Assembly (NCBI GenBank): GCA_051294375.1
Contig: CM119267.1
Coordinates: 11,417,332-11,481,331, forward strand
Length of the DNA: 64,000 nt
Reading direction: 5' to 3'
DNA from: Paraspadella gotoi
Lineage: Eukaryota > Chaetognatha
The position numbers and the translations under genes were made by a program. Below the pieces are notes generated by a model. The model was not told the DNA's origin. It saw nothing but the letters and a program-made list of their open reading frames with translations, and ran no database searches. Shown piece by piece: positions 28,487 through 41,071 of the stretch; the first letter of the stretch is position 1, and each line of letters opens with the position of its first letter.

Positions 28487-28856
28487 NNNNNNNNNNNNNN
28501 NNNNNNNNNNNNNNNNNNNNNNNNNNNNNNNNNNNNNNNNNNNNNNNNNNNNNNNNNNNNNNNNNNNNNNNNNNNNNNNNNNNNNNNNNNNNNNNNNNNN
28601 NNNNNNNNNNNNNNNNNNNNNNNNNNNNNNNNNNNNNNNNNNNNNNNNNNNNNNNNNNNNNNNNNNNNNNNNNNNNNNNNNNNNNNNNNNNNNNNNNNNN
28701 NNNNNNNNNNNNNNNNNNNNNNNNNNNNNNNNNNNNNNNNNNNNNNNNNNNNNNNNNNNNNNNNNNNNNNNNNNNNNNNNNNNNNNNNNNNNNNNNNNNN
28801 NNNNNNNNNNNNNNNNNNNNNNNNNNNNNNNNNNNNNNNNNNNNNNNNNNNNNNNN
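28487..28856. other. assembly gap (370 N)
   Basis: Run of N. Other gaps are at 30157-30312, 33381-33405, 33954-34221, 34314-34480, 34981-35005, 40779-40803, 47201-47225, 50955-50979, 51931-52036, 52256-52468, 52757-52989, 53763-53925, 54283-54510 and 54889-55158, besides the two 10-N gaps in the Ig gene. Confidence 0.97.
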
Positions 28857-29332
28857 TGATCCCCTCAGAAGGAACGGGGATCCCGAGGAGCGAACCACGA
28901 GAATCGAACCCGACCAAAAAAAAGTGGACAAACCAGTTGAGCGAAACGACCGCACGGCGGGACGAGACAGAGAATAGGACCGGTTCCACCTTTTTGCTCC
29001 CCGATTGGGTTGGAACGGAGATATTGATTGTATTGATCCGCGGTGTATTTATACAGCATTAGCATTAGCCTTCGGCGTTGACTTGTGTCGTTCATCCTTT
29101 TTGCATTAATTCGGGGTCGAATCGTAAAACATTTGAATAGTTGGAATGTGAGACCGAAATTGTTTTAGAATTCATTTTACCCATGGCGATAACGTTTTTT
29201 TCTTTTATGGGTTTATTGTAAAAATAATGTCGATATCGTCTGGACCATAATAGATTGTTTAAGATTGACTTTGGACCAATAATCGCTTAAACACGACGCG
29301 CACCGCAGAACGTAAACCGGTTCTTGGGCGAC

Positions 29333-29334
<2 letters not shown>

Positions 29335-29387
<53 letters not shown>

Positions 29388-29388
29388 G
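29335..29388. repeat. (GA)n microsatellite
   Basis: (GA)n of about 53 bases. Confidence 0.9.
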
Positions 29389-29671
29389 AATTGACATTTG
29401 CCTTCAAGAAAAGCGACGACGTGACAACGTGGACCAATGAATGACGCCACGTGACTGTGGCGTGTCCAATGAATGCTCGAATTTTTTTGGTATCTTTTTA
29501 TGTACTCGAGCTTCGTTTTTTAGAACAAGATTGGAAAATGATTTAATTGTATTATTTTTTGTGGCGTTGATTTTGAACAAAATTTGATGATAACTTTATG
29601 AGATGAAAGTTAAAAGCTTCTTATACTTGGTTTTCTTTTTTTATTGCAGATATAGATCGAGATAGATCGAG

Positions 29672-29800
29672 AAGTGCTATGAATTTAATGCAATCAATAT
29701 AAAAAATTATTCATTCATTTAATGAATAAGCTATCTGACTTTGAGCAGGTTATGGTTGGTTAAGGCTTCCACGCCTCTTACAAGATAATGAGTTATTCTT
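29672..29800. repeat. repeat family R1, diverged copy
   Basis: ATGCAATCAATATAAAAAATTATTCATT, AATAAGCTATCTG and GGTTAAGGCTTCCACGCC follow the R1 order on this strand. Confidence 0.5.
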
Positions 29801-31150
29801 ATAGAACATACTCTGTAGTCAACAATAACAAATCATAAATAACCTTAATCCCATAACAAATTATCCTCTCCACCCCTTTCTGTTCAGACTTTTGGATATT
29901 TTGAATTTTCAATAAATGACCTCTTAACAAGAATGATGTCTAATATCTAATTAGAAAACTAGGGCAGAAAGTCACGTTCAACCTTGTGTTGATAGATGCT
30001 CCATTTTCAGAGGACAACTCTAGCATCCCTCTTCCCATTACATTATAAAAGATAATACAATATAAAGAATATAATTAAATATAGTATATAGTGAAATACA
30101 TTCAAATCTCTCTCTCTCATAAGATAAGGTAGCTTTTTAGGGCTGTTTAAAGTACANNNNNNNNNNNNNNNNNNNNNNNNNNNNNNNNNNNNNNNNNNNN
30201 NNNNNNNNNNNNNNNNNNNNNNNNNNNNNNNNNNNNNNNNNNNNNNNNNNNNNNNNNNNNNNNNNNNNNNNNNNNNNNNNNNNNNNNNNNNNNNNNNNNN
30301 NNNNNNNNNNNNCTCTCTCTCTCTTTCTCTCTCTTTTCCGTCGCCGCTTCATAATCTATGTATTAAAATCATATCTCCTTTTTTCAGTCTCATCAACCCA
30401 AACGCTCAGATTCTGTGTTTGGTCGTTGTTGTTGTCATTCGCGGTTAACGAGATTTCTTTTGCCTGAACTGAGAACAGGCTCGGGAGAAGAGACGGATCA
30501 AGAAAGTGAAGAATAATTAGAACGAGAATCTTGACTCAAAAGAACGATTGAGAAGGACAAGCTATAGTCTGATCAAATTTTAGAACTACTGGTGAGATGT
30601 GATTCTACGTATAAACTGCCCTGACCCCTCGCGATACTTTTAAGCTTACTTTTTGTATCGTTGCTTCGTCCCGTCCCCCCCTCCCGCGAATCGCCCGTGT
30701 ATTTCCCCATTACCAAATTCCGAGAATTCATGCCGACACATTAATTGCTTCTTAATAAACTGAGGGGGGAGAGGGGGGGAGAAGAACCCGCTCCGTTAAA
30801 CCGGTAAGGACTCGAAATTCTTCGGCATTACTTCCTAGCTCGGGTCGGCGAAAGAAGCAGCGCACCTTTTCGAGAGAGAACTCACCCGGTCGAGCCAGTC
30901 GAGCCGGTAAGTCCAATGAAGATTTAATTAATTTATCGCCGAAAACCGAAGTTTTCTTTTTCTTTTCTTTTCCCTTCTTTTCTTTTTTTTTTTTTTTTTG
31001 CAAAAGAATTCCCAGTTGAATTTATAATTTTATGTTGCGCAATTTAATAGCTGGCGTCTGTCCATTTTTTTTCATAAATATTATTTGCTTGAATAAAAAT
31101 GATCTGTGAGTAGATTTTGGCCGAATAAGCAGAACGATTCTCTGCTAGTT
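29801..31150. other. non-coding spacer, no gene seen
   Basis: AT-rich sequence, a 156-N gap flanked by (CT)n, a C/G-homopolymer-rich patch at about 30668-30785 and T-rich tracts near 30950-31000. No supported coding or RNA gene. Confidence 0.5.
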
Positions 31151-31154
31151 ATCA

Positions 31155-31181
31155 TCACGATTGCAAAAATCCGAAAAAAAT

Positions 31182-31213
<32 letters not shown>

Positions 31214-31215
31214 GA

Positions 31216-31270
<55 letters not shown>

Positions 31271-33290
31271 AAAGAAAGTCGAAGCGGCGACTATCGACGG
31301 AAAAAAATATAATGATAGTTCATTTTTTGGGTGACTTATTGCACCATGAAATCCAGTCGGTGCTTATGATGCGTGAACGTGAAGAAGACTGAGGGAGTTT
31401 GCGAAGAACGTGGAGGAGGAAGTGGAGGAAGAGGAGGAGGAGGAGGAGGAGGAGGAAAGGGGAAAAAGGAGGAAAGGAAAGAAGAGGACGGGGATCCAGT
31501 CTAGTCGCGGTTCTCGATTTCGCGCGTGGTGGCGAAAATAAAGAAGAGACTCTTTTTCTCCTTATATTTTATTCTTTATCTTTTTGTTCTTTTTCTTTTT
31601 TTTTTCTCTTTTTTCACTTCTTTTTATCGTATCTCTTTTTCTAAATTATTTATTCCTTGTTCACATTTTTCCATTTGCGATTGATCCTTAATTGTTGAAA
31701 TTTATGACATTATCTTTTTATTTTTAGTGCAATTAGTCTTGCTCAATGCTCATTAAGGCGTAGTGAAAGTTACATACGAAAATTCTAAAAGTCAATTATG
31801 AACACATACCATCAGTGAACATTAATTTGTAAAAAAAATAATTTGATGTTTTTAATTTCGCAGTAGGCTATATTATATATAGTACTATCCTTATAAATCG
31901 AAAAAATTTCAAATGGGCTTTTCTTAATTTTGATTGCAGATTTGAAATTCCTCATCAAAAGTGATAAAGAAAATATAAATCTTTTTTTAAAAATTATTTA
32001 TTAAGCGAGTTAAAAATTAAAAAACTATTTAATATATAAAAAGTTTATTTTCAGTTTAAAAATATAGCTTTTTCTAATTTTTGACCCACTTAATGAAAGA
32101 GTTTTTCAAAAAGAGTTAATTTCTTTTTATCAACTTTTTATGACGAATCCAAATCTGCAAAAAAATCTTAGAAAAAAACTGTTTTGAAATTTTAACATTT
32201 ATTGGTTTAGTACTAGTATAAAATGCCTACTGCGTAAATTGTTAAATTTATTATAAATTTTTTAATTATATAAATGTTCATTAGTTATAATGTGTTCGTT
32301 CCTCACTTTTAGAATTTAATTAAAGTAAATTTAGAAATTTTACTACGCCTTAATGCTCATATAATCGTTGAATGTCAAATTTTGTTTCTTTTATCGTTTT
32401 ATCTTTTTATCTTTCTATCGTTTTATCTGTCAAATTGTTTCTTTTATTTCAGGAAAAAAAACTCTTTATTTCATTTTCACTATTTCTACAGATTTTAAAC
32501 TGAATTATGTTCCTTTTTCATTTTACTAATTTTTTTTTTAACTTTCCTTTCAATAGTTCTCCCCGATTTCTTTTCCATCTCTCATTCCTCATTTCCTCTC
32601 CATCGCCAATTTCCATTTTTTTCCCCTCTCCCCCCCCTCCACCTCCCCCCCGCACTTTTCTTCCCGCTGTTTTCCCCCCCCCCGCTCTCTCTCTCTCTCT
32701 CTCTGTTTTCTTTTCCTTATCTTTTCCTTTTCTCCTCCTCCCGCATTCACTTTCGCCGGCGCAAACCGTTATTTCCATTTCTTCGGAAAACAGTCGATAA
32801 AAAACGGAGTATAATTTATCTTGATTCACGAGGTTTTTTTTGGTTCCGCGCCAGAATAATATCAAGCTTTTCTTCTATGAGGGAAATAAAGGGAGCTCGT
32901 TCTTTTATTAGAAAGAGGAGCGGCGTGGACAGAGATATTTCGAGAGGTAACGTAACACCAGACTACGAGGAGATATAACTTTATTGTGGTTAATTCAGGG
33001 CCAACGTTCTATTATTACGTTTAATTGACGATTGAGGCAAATTCAGGGGAGAAATTGAATGGCGAAATTGGTACAACCAATAAAAAAAATATTCATTTAA
33101 TAAATAATAAATAAGCTATCTTGCCCGTGACTTTGGACAGGCCTTGGTGGTTTAAGCCTCCATCACTTTTCCAAGATAATGACATACAGGTCTCTGCAAA
33201 TTTTCAATCAAGACTCTATTACAATCTCGTTAACTTTAGTTACTAAGCAACTATAAATAACTAATGTAAGTAAATTAATGGACTAACTAA
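31155..33290 (+). repeat. block A of an inverted, triplicated segment
   Basis: This block recurs as reverse complement at 33406-34980 (block B) and again, with many small deletions, at 35040-36890 (block C). Shared landmarks include (GA)n, GAAGCGGCGACTATCGACGG, GAAGAAGACTGAGGGAG, a GGA-rich tract, a C-rich tract with CTCTC, AACAGTCGATAAAAAACGG and an R1 element at 33061-33250. It contains no convincing gene. Confidence 0.85.
31754..32352. mobile_element. hAT-like MITE (599 bp) with 8-bp target duplication
   Basis: The element begins TAAGGCGTAGT and ends ACTACGCCTTA, an 11-bp perfect terminal inverted repeat that continues as a longer imperfect one (TTCTAAAAGTCAATTATGAAC at one end pairs with the GTTCGTTCCTCACTTTTAGAA region at the other). 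It is flanked by ATGCTCAT on both sides (31746-31753 and 32353-32360), an 8-bp duplication typical of hAT transposases. It is AT-rich and non-coding, hence non-autonomous. Block B has one ATGAGCAT and no element. A partial right end lies at about 48600-48703. Confidence 0.8.
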
Positions 33291-33405
33291 TTAAAATCCA
33301 CAAAAAGGAATCACAAGATTAGTTGGACCACAACGACGGGATAGGGCCTCGTTTTCTTCGACGCTTTGAAATATACCGTGNNNNNNNNNNNNNNNNNNNN
33401 NNNNN

Positions 33406-34980
33406 TAATTTACTTACATTAGTTATTTATAGTTGCTTAGTAACTAAAGTTAACGAGATTGTAATAGAGTCTTGATTGAAAATTTGCAGAGACCTGTTAT
33501 GTCATTATCTTGGAAAAGTGATGGAGGCCTTAAACCACCAAGGCCTGTCCAAAGTCACGGGCAAGATAGCTTATTTATTATTTATTAAATGAATATTTTT
33601 TTTATTGGTTGTACCAATTTCGCCATTCAATTTCTCCCCTGAATTTGCCTCAATCGTCAAATTGAAACGTAATAATAGAACGTTGGCCCTGAATTAACCA
33701 CAATAAAGTTATATCTCCTCGTAGTCTGGTGTTACGTTACCTCTCGAAATATCTCTGTCCACGCCGCTCCTCTTTCTAATAAAAAGAACGGAGCTCCCTT
33801 TATTTCCCTTCATAGAAGAAAAGCTTGATATTATTGCTGGCGCGGAACCAAAAAAAAACCTCCGTGAATCAAGATAAATTATACTCCGTTTTTTATCGAC
33901 TGTTTTCCGAAGAAATGGAAATAAACGGTTTCGCCGGCGAAAGTGAATGCGGANNNNNNNNNNNNNNNNNNNNNNNNNNNNNNNNNNNNNNNNNNNNNNN
34001 NNNNNNNNNNNNNNNNNNNNNNNNNNNNNNNNNNNNNNNNNNNNNNNNNNNNNNNNNNNNNNNNNNNNNNNNNNNNNNNNNNNNNNNNNNNNNNNNNNNN
34101 NNNNNNNNNNNNNNNNNNNNNNNNNNNNNNNNNNNNNNNNNNNNNNNNNNNNNNNNNNNNNNNNNNNNNNNNNNNNNNNNNNNNNNNNNNNNNNNNNNNN
34201 NNNNNNNNNNNNNNNNNNNNNAAAGTTAAAAAAAAAATTAGTAAATGAAAAAGGAACATAATTCAGTTTAAAATCTGTAGAAAATAAGTGAAAATGAAAT
34301 AAAGAGTTTTTTTNNNNNNNNNNNNNNNNNNNNNNNNNNNNNNNNNNNNNNNNNNNNNNNNNNNNNNNNNNNNNNNNNNNNNNNNNNNNNNNNNNNNNNN
34401 NNNNNNNNNNNNNNNNNNNNNNNNNNNNNNNNNNNNNNNNNNNNNNNNNNNNNNNNNNNNNNNNNNNNNNNNNNNNNNNNCAAACGATATATGAGCATTG
34501 AGCAAGACTAATTGCACTAAAAATAAAAAGATAATGTCATAAATTTCAACAATTAAGGATCAATCGCGAAATGGAAAAATGTGAAACAAGGAATAAATAA
34601 TTTAGAAAAGAAGATACGATAAAAAAGAGAAGTGAAAAAAAGAGAAAAAAAAAGAACAAGAACAAAAAAGATAAAGAATAAAATATAAGGAGAAAAAGAG
34701 TCTCTTCTTTATTTTCGCCACCACGCGCGAAATCGAGACCGCGACTAGACCTGGATCCCCGCTCCTCTTCTTTCCTTTCCTCCTTTTTCCCCTTTCCTCC
34801 TCCTCCTCCTCCTCCTCCTCCTCTTCCTCCACTTCCTCCTCCACGTTCTTCGCAAACTCCCTCAGTCTTCTTCACGTTCACGCATCATAAGCACCGACTG
34901 GAATTTCATGGTGCAATAAGTCACCCAAATGAAACTATCATTATATTTTTTTCCGTCGATAGTCGCCGCTTCGACTTTCT
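33406..34980 (-). repeat. block B, inverted copy lacking the MITE
   Basis: Reverse complement of block A with few differences, interrupted by two gaps. At 34491-34498 it shows a single ATGAGCAT joining the sequences that flank the MITE in block A, i.e. the empty site. Confidence 0.85.
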
Positions 34981-35039
34981 NNNNNNNNNNNNNNNNNNNN
35001 NNNNNAACACACCCCACACACACCCACATATATATATAT

Positions 35040-36754
35040 ATACTAAAGTTAACGAGATGTAATACGAAGTTCTCTGAGAACATGAGACAATGTAAAACGA
35101 GACCTGTATGTCATCTATCTTGGAAAGTGATAGGAGGCCTTAAACCACCAAGGCCTGTCCAAAGTCACGGGCAAGATAGCTTATTTATTATTTATTAAAT
35201 GAATATTTTTTTATTGGTTGTACAATTGTCGCCATTCAATTTCATCCCCATGAATTTGCCTCAATCGTCAATGTAAACGTAAAATAAACGTTGGACCTGA
35301 ATTAACCACAAAAAGTTATATCTCCTCGTAGTCTGGTGTACTTACCTCTCGAAATATCTCTGTCCACGCCGCTCCTCTTTCTAAATAAAAGAACGAGCTC
35401 CCTTATTTCCCTCATAAGAAGAAAAGCTGCTATTATTCTGCGCGCGGAACCAAAAAAACACCTCCGTGAATCAAGATAAATTATTACTCCGTTTTTTATC
35501 GACTGTTTTCCGAAGCAACATGGAAAAACGTTTCGCCGGCGAAAGGAATGCGGCGAGGAGGAGAAAAGGAAAAATTAAGGAAAAAGAAAACAGAAGAGAA
35601 GAGAGAAGAGAGCGGGGGGGGGAAACAGCGGGAAGAAAAGTGGCGGGGGGGAGGTGGAGGGGGGGGAGAGGGGAAAAAATGGAAATTGCGCGATGGAGAG
35701 GAAAATGAGGAATGAAAGATGGAAAGAAAATCGGGGAAAACTATGAAAGGAAAGTTTAAAAAAAAAATTGTAAAATGAAAAAGGAACATAATCAGTTTAA
35801 AATCTGTAGAAAATAAGTGAAAATGAAATAAAGAGTTTTTTTTCCTGAAATAAAAGAAACAACTTCTGACAGATAAAACGATAGAAAGATAAAAAGATAA
35901 AACATACAACAGAAACAAATTTGACATTCAATAGAGCATAGGCGTAGTAATATTTTTATAAAAGTAGGACGACATTATAACAATGAATTTAAAAATTATA
36001 ATTTAAATACGCGTACATATACGTACTAAACATAAGTTAAAACAACGTTTTTAAATTTTTAATTGATTATAAAAGGATAAAAGTTTTTTGAATCTTTATT
36101 AAGTGTAATTGAACTATTACTAAAAACTAATATAAAGTTTAATCGTAATAATAATTTAAAAGTTATTTTCATCACTTGGGCACTGCAAAATTAAGAAACC
36201 ATGATTGATAGAATCATAATAATAGCTGGAAATAAAAACAAATTATTTTTTCAAAGTTCAGAGGATGTCAAATTACTTAGATGATGACTTTCACCGCCTA
36301 ATAGCATGAAAGACTAATGCATAAAAATAAAGATAAGATAATTCCAATTAGGATCACGCAATGGAAAAATGAACAGAATATTGAAAAAGAGAACGATAAA
36401 AAGAATGAAAAGAGAAAAAAAAGACAAAAAAGATAAAGAATAAATATAAGGAGAAAAAGAGTCTCTTCTTATCTTTCGCCACCACGCGCCGATCGAGATA
36501 GCCGCGACTAGACCTGCGCTCCCGCTCCTCTTTCTTTCCTTTCACTCCTTTTCCACCTTTCCTCCTCCTCCTCCTCCTACCTCCTCTTCTCTCCACTTCC
36601 TCCCTCGCACGTTCTTCGCAATACTCCCTCAGCTCTTCTTCACGTTCACGCAATCATATAGCACCGACTGAATTTCATGGTGCAATAAGTCACCCAAGAA
36701 ATGAACTATCATTATATTTTTTTTCCGTCGATAGCGCCGCGTTCGACTTTCTTT

Positions 36755-36806
<52 letters not shown>

Positions 36807-36890
36807 ATCTCCTCTCTCGTCACCTCCTCTCTCTCTCTCTCTCTCTCTCTGCCCTCTCTCATTTTTTTTCGGATTTTGCCCTTGAATATT
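35040..36890 (-). repeat. block C, third noisy copy
   Basis: Same order and orientation as block B, but with frequent single-base losses and swaps throughout, and with a shortened version of the MITE at about 35939-36302. The error pattern is spread evenly over unique and repeated sequence, as in uncorrected long reads. Confidence 0.8.
36762..36862. repeat. (CT)n microsatellite
   Basis: (CT)n with interruptions at the end of block C, matching the (GA)n at 31181-31266 in block A. Confidence 0.85.
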
Positions 36891-37138
36891 CTCGTTTTCA
36901 AAACACACACATTCATACTCACACAAAAAATGTAGCGTTTTCTTCACTAAAAAGAAGCAAAAATTTTTTTGAAATGGAAAAAACTAACAAGATTCTCATC
37001 CGGAGAAAAATGATCTAAAACGAGGCTCGAGTCTCTGAGTCGAAAAAAAAAAGGAATGCATTATTCATAAAGAAATCGCGATATTCGTATAACTGGAAAA
37101 AAAAGAAAGAAAAAAAAAAGAATGAAAGAAGAAGAAGA

Positions 37139-37200
37139 AAAAAATTAACGAGTCGTTTTTCAACGCCGCCGCCGCCATCGTCCGCCGCTACCGCCGCCAT
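37139..37200 (-). CDS. possible first exon start (MAAVAADDGGGG)
   Basis: On the minus strand an ATG at 37200 opens MAAVAADDGGGGVEKRLVN within a CpG-rich patch, the style of many animal first exons. The frame then enters a T-rich, low-complexity stretch and no good donor is seen, so the 3' limit is arbitrary. It may be chance in a GCC repeat. Confidence 0.2.
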
Positions 37201-37379
37201 ATTTCGAGTCTTCCGCCCAAAAATAGCGACGCGGGGTGGCGGGGGCAGGGAGGGCGGGAATCGAACGTTAGACTTTCGACGTTGAAGATTCGCCCGGTCG
37301 AGTGTGTAAAACTTTTCGCTGATCGAAAGAACGCAGTCAGGAAGAGTGAGGGCTTTGTGATTCAAATGTCGTTGGTGTC

Positions 37380-39550
37380 GGTGGAATGTGCTTTTTGTGA
37401 CTTACTTCGGGGTTTGGCGTGGTTTTAAAACTGTGAAGACAACTGTTGGTCAGTTATTGGTCAGTTATTGGTCAGTCATTGACAGCAATGGGATATGGTT
37501 TCGTCATCGCGAATGATTTTTGTCTGTGACCGAAGATTAAATATCAACTACTAATTGTGGCCTCGACCTTGATGGAAAGAATTGAGTCAGGTTAAGTTGC
37601 TGTAAATATAAAATTGATGAGTCCCATTGAGCCGGAAGAGGGCGAAGAATAAGAGACATATACTCACCGCGTCGACCCCAGTGAGATCGATTTCGACTTC
37701 ACTTGGTGAATATAAACGGCTACCGGGGTCACAATCGGATTTGGTCGTCGATCATTTTCGCGTCTCCTTCATTTATAATTTCGATCTTCGTTCGACGACT
37801 GACGACAAAACAGTAATAACAAAAATTGCTTATTATCTCTCTCTCTCTCTCTCTCTATCTTCTCATCCGCTCTCTTCTCTTCGATCTTCTCTCTCTCGCC
37901 ACTCTTTCTATCTCTCTCGTCTGGTCCTATTTCCACTCTCCCTTTCTCTTTATATAAAAATGATTTTAATGAAAACTGTGATCGGGGATTTCCAAATTCC
38001 GACAAAAGAACCATCTTTTTTTTCCAAGTCGTCCCTGTTAATAACGAGTTAAGAGGCGACCCAGCGTCCTCGTCGTCCTTCGGTCTCGCTTCCCCTTTCA
38101 TCACAGCATTCCTCAATGGCCGTCCTGCCTTCTTCTCTCTCTCTCTCTCTTCATATCTCTCGTCTCTCTCTCTCTCTCTCTGGCTCTCTGAGGGCATATA
38201 CTGTGAACCTTGTCGGACCAAATTCGTCGATCTATTGTTTTCGCCGGTGCCGCTATTGTTTTCCCTCGGTCCGCGGCTCATGCTCGGCGGACGCCGTCGC
38301 CGAACCTGACCCCGACGGGTGCATTCTCTTCTTTCTCTTTCTTCTCTTTCGATCCCGCGGAATCCGGACATCAATAGGGAGCGATCGCGGACAGGGATTT
38401 CCGCCGATTTGATGCTAATTAAGAGATTAAAAATATGATTTTTTAATCATATTGTATTGAACCTGAGTTCGTAGGAGGTGGCCTGTCGTTGACAACTAAC
38501 TTCAAAGGCTAATATGTGAAATTTTTTTTAAAATCAGCTTATTGGTTAAACCAACCACCACACACAAACTAAAGTAATTTTGTTGTGTTTTGCCAAAGAC
38601 CCTATTTCCTTTAAAGGAGGTTATGTTCTAAAAATATTTTTTATTAGAATGAATAAACAAAATCTTAATTTTTTTTCTCTTGTCTAGTTGAAGCCAGTTG
38701 TACAAAACTTTTAAAAAGTGTAACAATTACATTTATAGACAATGTACAAATAAAAATACATTTTTAAATATAAAATCAGACATAAATATTGCGAGAAGCG
38801 CACAAAGGGGAAAAATTAAACATACAACTTTACTGACAATATTCAGGAATTGAGCGAAGTTTATTTTTAAAATACAATAAACATTGTTTATTATTTTCGC
38901 ACGCAGTTTTTGGCTTTGCATAACAAACCATTGCATTAAAGTTTTTTTTAATTCACTGTTCCGTTGCTCGATAGCTAGTGTTCACATTTTTCAATGTTCC
39001 GGATAGAAGGGAAAGAATCATATCCACGGGAACAATTGTGAATTTTTTATATGCACCTTATGCAATAACTAGTCGTCCGGTTTTTCAAGAAATTTGCCGA
39101 TCCCGGTTTCAAGGTAGACCAACTCATAGTTTTCTATACCACCCAAAGGGTAGTCGCGGCAAGAAAACATTCATTCGTTCAGTTTGCTTATCGATTATCT
39201 TAGTTTATTTTAAAGTAGCATTTTTTTCCAGGAAAGAGTAATTTTTAGAGTTTTCAACCAAAAAACATTTTTAATGGAGAGTCACGCGTCGATTAATTGC
39301 AACATTATTTTTTCCAAATCGATAATAAGTAAGCGCGACAAAAACATTATCACTTGGTGTCACTGCATCGACTGATGTCTTGAATGTATTTTTTTTTATT
39401 TGTTTTGAGACATGTTTTGATTTTCATTTAAAAGTTTATTGTAAAAATGAGAGGGATCCAATAATAAGAAGAATAATTTGGCAAAAGAGCCTGTATGTAA
39501 AAAATAATTATTGTTTGATCGCAAAAATATTGTTTTCGTTATGTTGTGTT
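37380..39550. other. spacer with (CT)n clusters, no gene seen
   Basis: Tandem words GGTCAGTTATT occur at about 37448-37480, (CT)n clusters at 37838-37925 and 38130-38195, and AT-rich sequence after 38410. Open frames over the CT clusters are low-complexity. A GC-richer stretch at 38045-38400 reads openly on the minus strand but has no recognisable domain. Confidence 0.4.
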
Positions 39551-39555
39551 GTTTG

Positions 39556-39610
39556 TTATTCATCTTGTTTCAAAAAAGAGCATTCGGAACGATCGACTGA
39601 AAACATATGC

Positions 39611-39642
<32 letters not shown>

Positions 39643-39783
39643 GTTGTTGGGGTCACAAATACACTTGTCTCCGGACGTCGTCCTATTGATCCGCGATTTC
39701 TCTCTGATCAGAGATAATTTCTCCCGATCCGCAACCTTGAGTCCCGGCGGCAAAGGATTGGCCGGCCGACGTGGACCGGCCAT
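39556..39783 (-). CDS. possible coding exon of 75 residues with Asp run
   Basis: The minus-strand ATG at 39783 lies in a strong start context (TTCACCATGGCC). The peptide begins MAGPRRPANPLPPGLKVADR, continues REKSRINRTTSGDKCICDPN, then has a ten-residue Asp run from a (GAC)n tract and ends SECSFLKQDE before the stop. Unique CpG-rich codons before the Asp run favour real coding. No family was recognised and it may be spliced before the stop. Confidence 0.3.
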
Positions 39784-39839
39784 GGTGAACCAAAAGCTCG
39801 GTGGCCGGACACCATGGCTTCCTCGCCGCAAATCCCGAG

Positions 39840-40001
39840 TATACCCATGCTCTCTCTCACTCTCTCTCTCTCACTCTCTTCTCTCTCACTCTCTCCACCA
39901 CTCTCTCTCTCTCTTTCTCTCTCTCTCTTTCTCTTTCTCACTCTCACTCTCTCTCTTCTCTTTCTCTCTCTCTCTCTCTCTCTCACTCTCTCTCTCTCTC
40001 A

Positions 40002-40057
<56 letters not shown>

Positions 40058-40068
40058 ACTCTCTCTCC

Positions 40069-40125
<57 letters not shown>

Positions 40126-40149
40126 TCCTCTCCTCTCTTTCTCTCTCGT

Positions 40150-40198
<49 letters not shown>

Positions 40199-40207
40199 TC
40201 TCTCTCG
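39840..40207. repeat. (CT)n array with CACT and TTCT interruptions, about 370 bases
   Basis: The longest microsatellite in the window. Interruptions recur, suggesting expansion of a short higher-order pattern. Confidence 0.92.
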
Positions 40208-40803
40208 TAACACAAAAAAAAGCGGTGAAAGTGTTTTAGCTCTGAGAAAATGTGGGGGGATCTGTCCTGACAGGTGTTTTAAAGGAAACGTCATTTATGT
40301 TTTAAGAATTCCGCTTGGATCCGCGAATAAAAGGCGAAACTTTTTTTTCGGAGAACATGGCGGTTAATTTTTTTATAAAAAGGAGACGACAAAATGGTTT
40401 TTTTTGGGGTCAGAAACGTCGCTATATTTTTTTACCCCAATTAGATTTATTGAAATTCTAGTGGTTGTCAAACTTTTGTATTGGAATTCGTGCGACATTA
40501 AAGTTTCTAACATTCGCGGTACTTTTGTACAACTGCGAAGCCTGGCTCGGTTGAAGCAGAAAGTAAATGAATCAGAGAACGGAAATAAAAAATGAATTAA
40601 AAAATGAATTCGGCGAAATTGCGACCTGATTCGACGAATTTTCCACGACTCGTAACAGAGAGAGAGAGAGAGAGAAGAGAAGAGAGGAGGAGACCCCATT
40701 CATTAATTTTTTCGCCTCAACCCGTCCATGAAATCTCGCTCCGTTCATTTTATTTTTCGCCAATATTTTAATTAAAACNNNNNNNNNNNNNNNNNNNNNN
40801 NNN

Positions 40804-41039
40804 GACGAGAGAGAGGAGAGAGAAAGGGAGACTAGAGAGTGAGAGAGAGAAAGAGACGCGAGAGAGAGAGACGAGAAAGAGATCGAGAGAAGCAGAGAGA
40901 GAGAAAGAGACGAGAGAGAGGCGGAGAAAGAGAGAGAACGAAGAGAAGAGACGAACCGGAGCAGAGAGAGGAAAGAGAGAGAAGAGAAAGATCGAGAGAG
41001 ACGAAACAGATGGGACGAAAGCGAGCAGACCGAGAGGGA

Positions 41040-41070
<31 letters not shown>

Positions 41071-41071
41071 A
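40804..41071. repeat. interrupted (GA)n array
   Basis: GAGAGA with CGAGA and AAGAGA interruptions follows a 25-N gap. It looks like a noisy reverse-complement relative of the array at 39840-40207. Confidence 0.85.

Noticed and set aside
31754-32352. piggyBac-type element with TTAA target
   Set aside because: TTAA occurs at both edges, but the 8-bp ATGCTCAT duplication with an 11-bp perfect TIR, and the single ATGAGCAT at the empty site in block B, fit a hAT-type insertion better.
37240-37330. Minus-strand tRNA suggested by GTTCGATTCCCGCC
   Set aside because: T-stem and acceptor stem do not pair and no A box is present.
39801-40367. Long Ser-Leu and Arg-Glu frames over (CT)n/(GA)n arrays here and at 4190-4590, 20470-20870, 23215-23510, 26413-26800 and 55446-55800
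   Set aside because: A two-base repeat has no stop codon in any frame, so these are artefacts of microsatellites.
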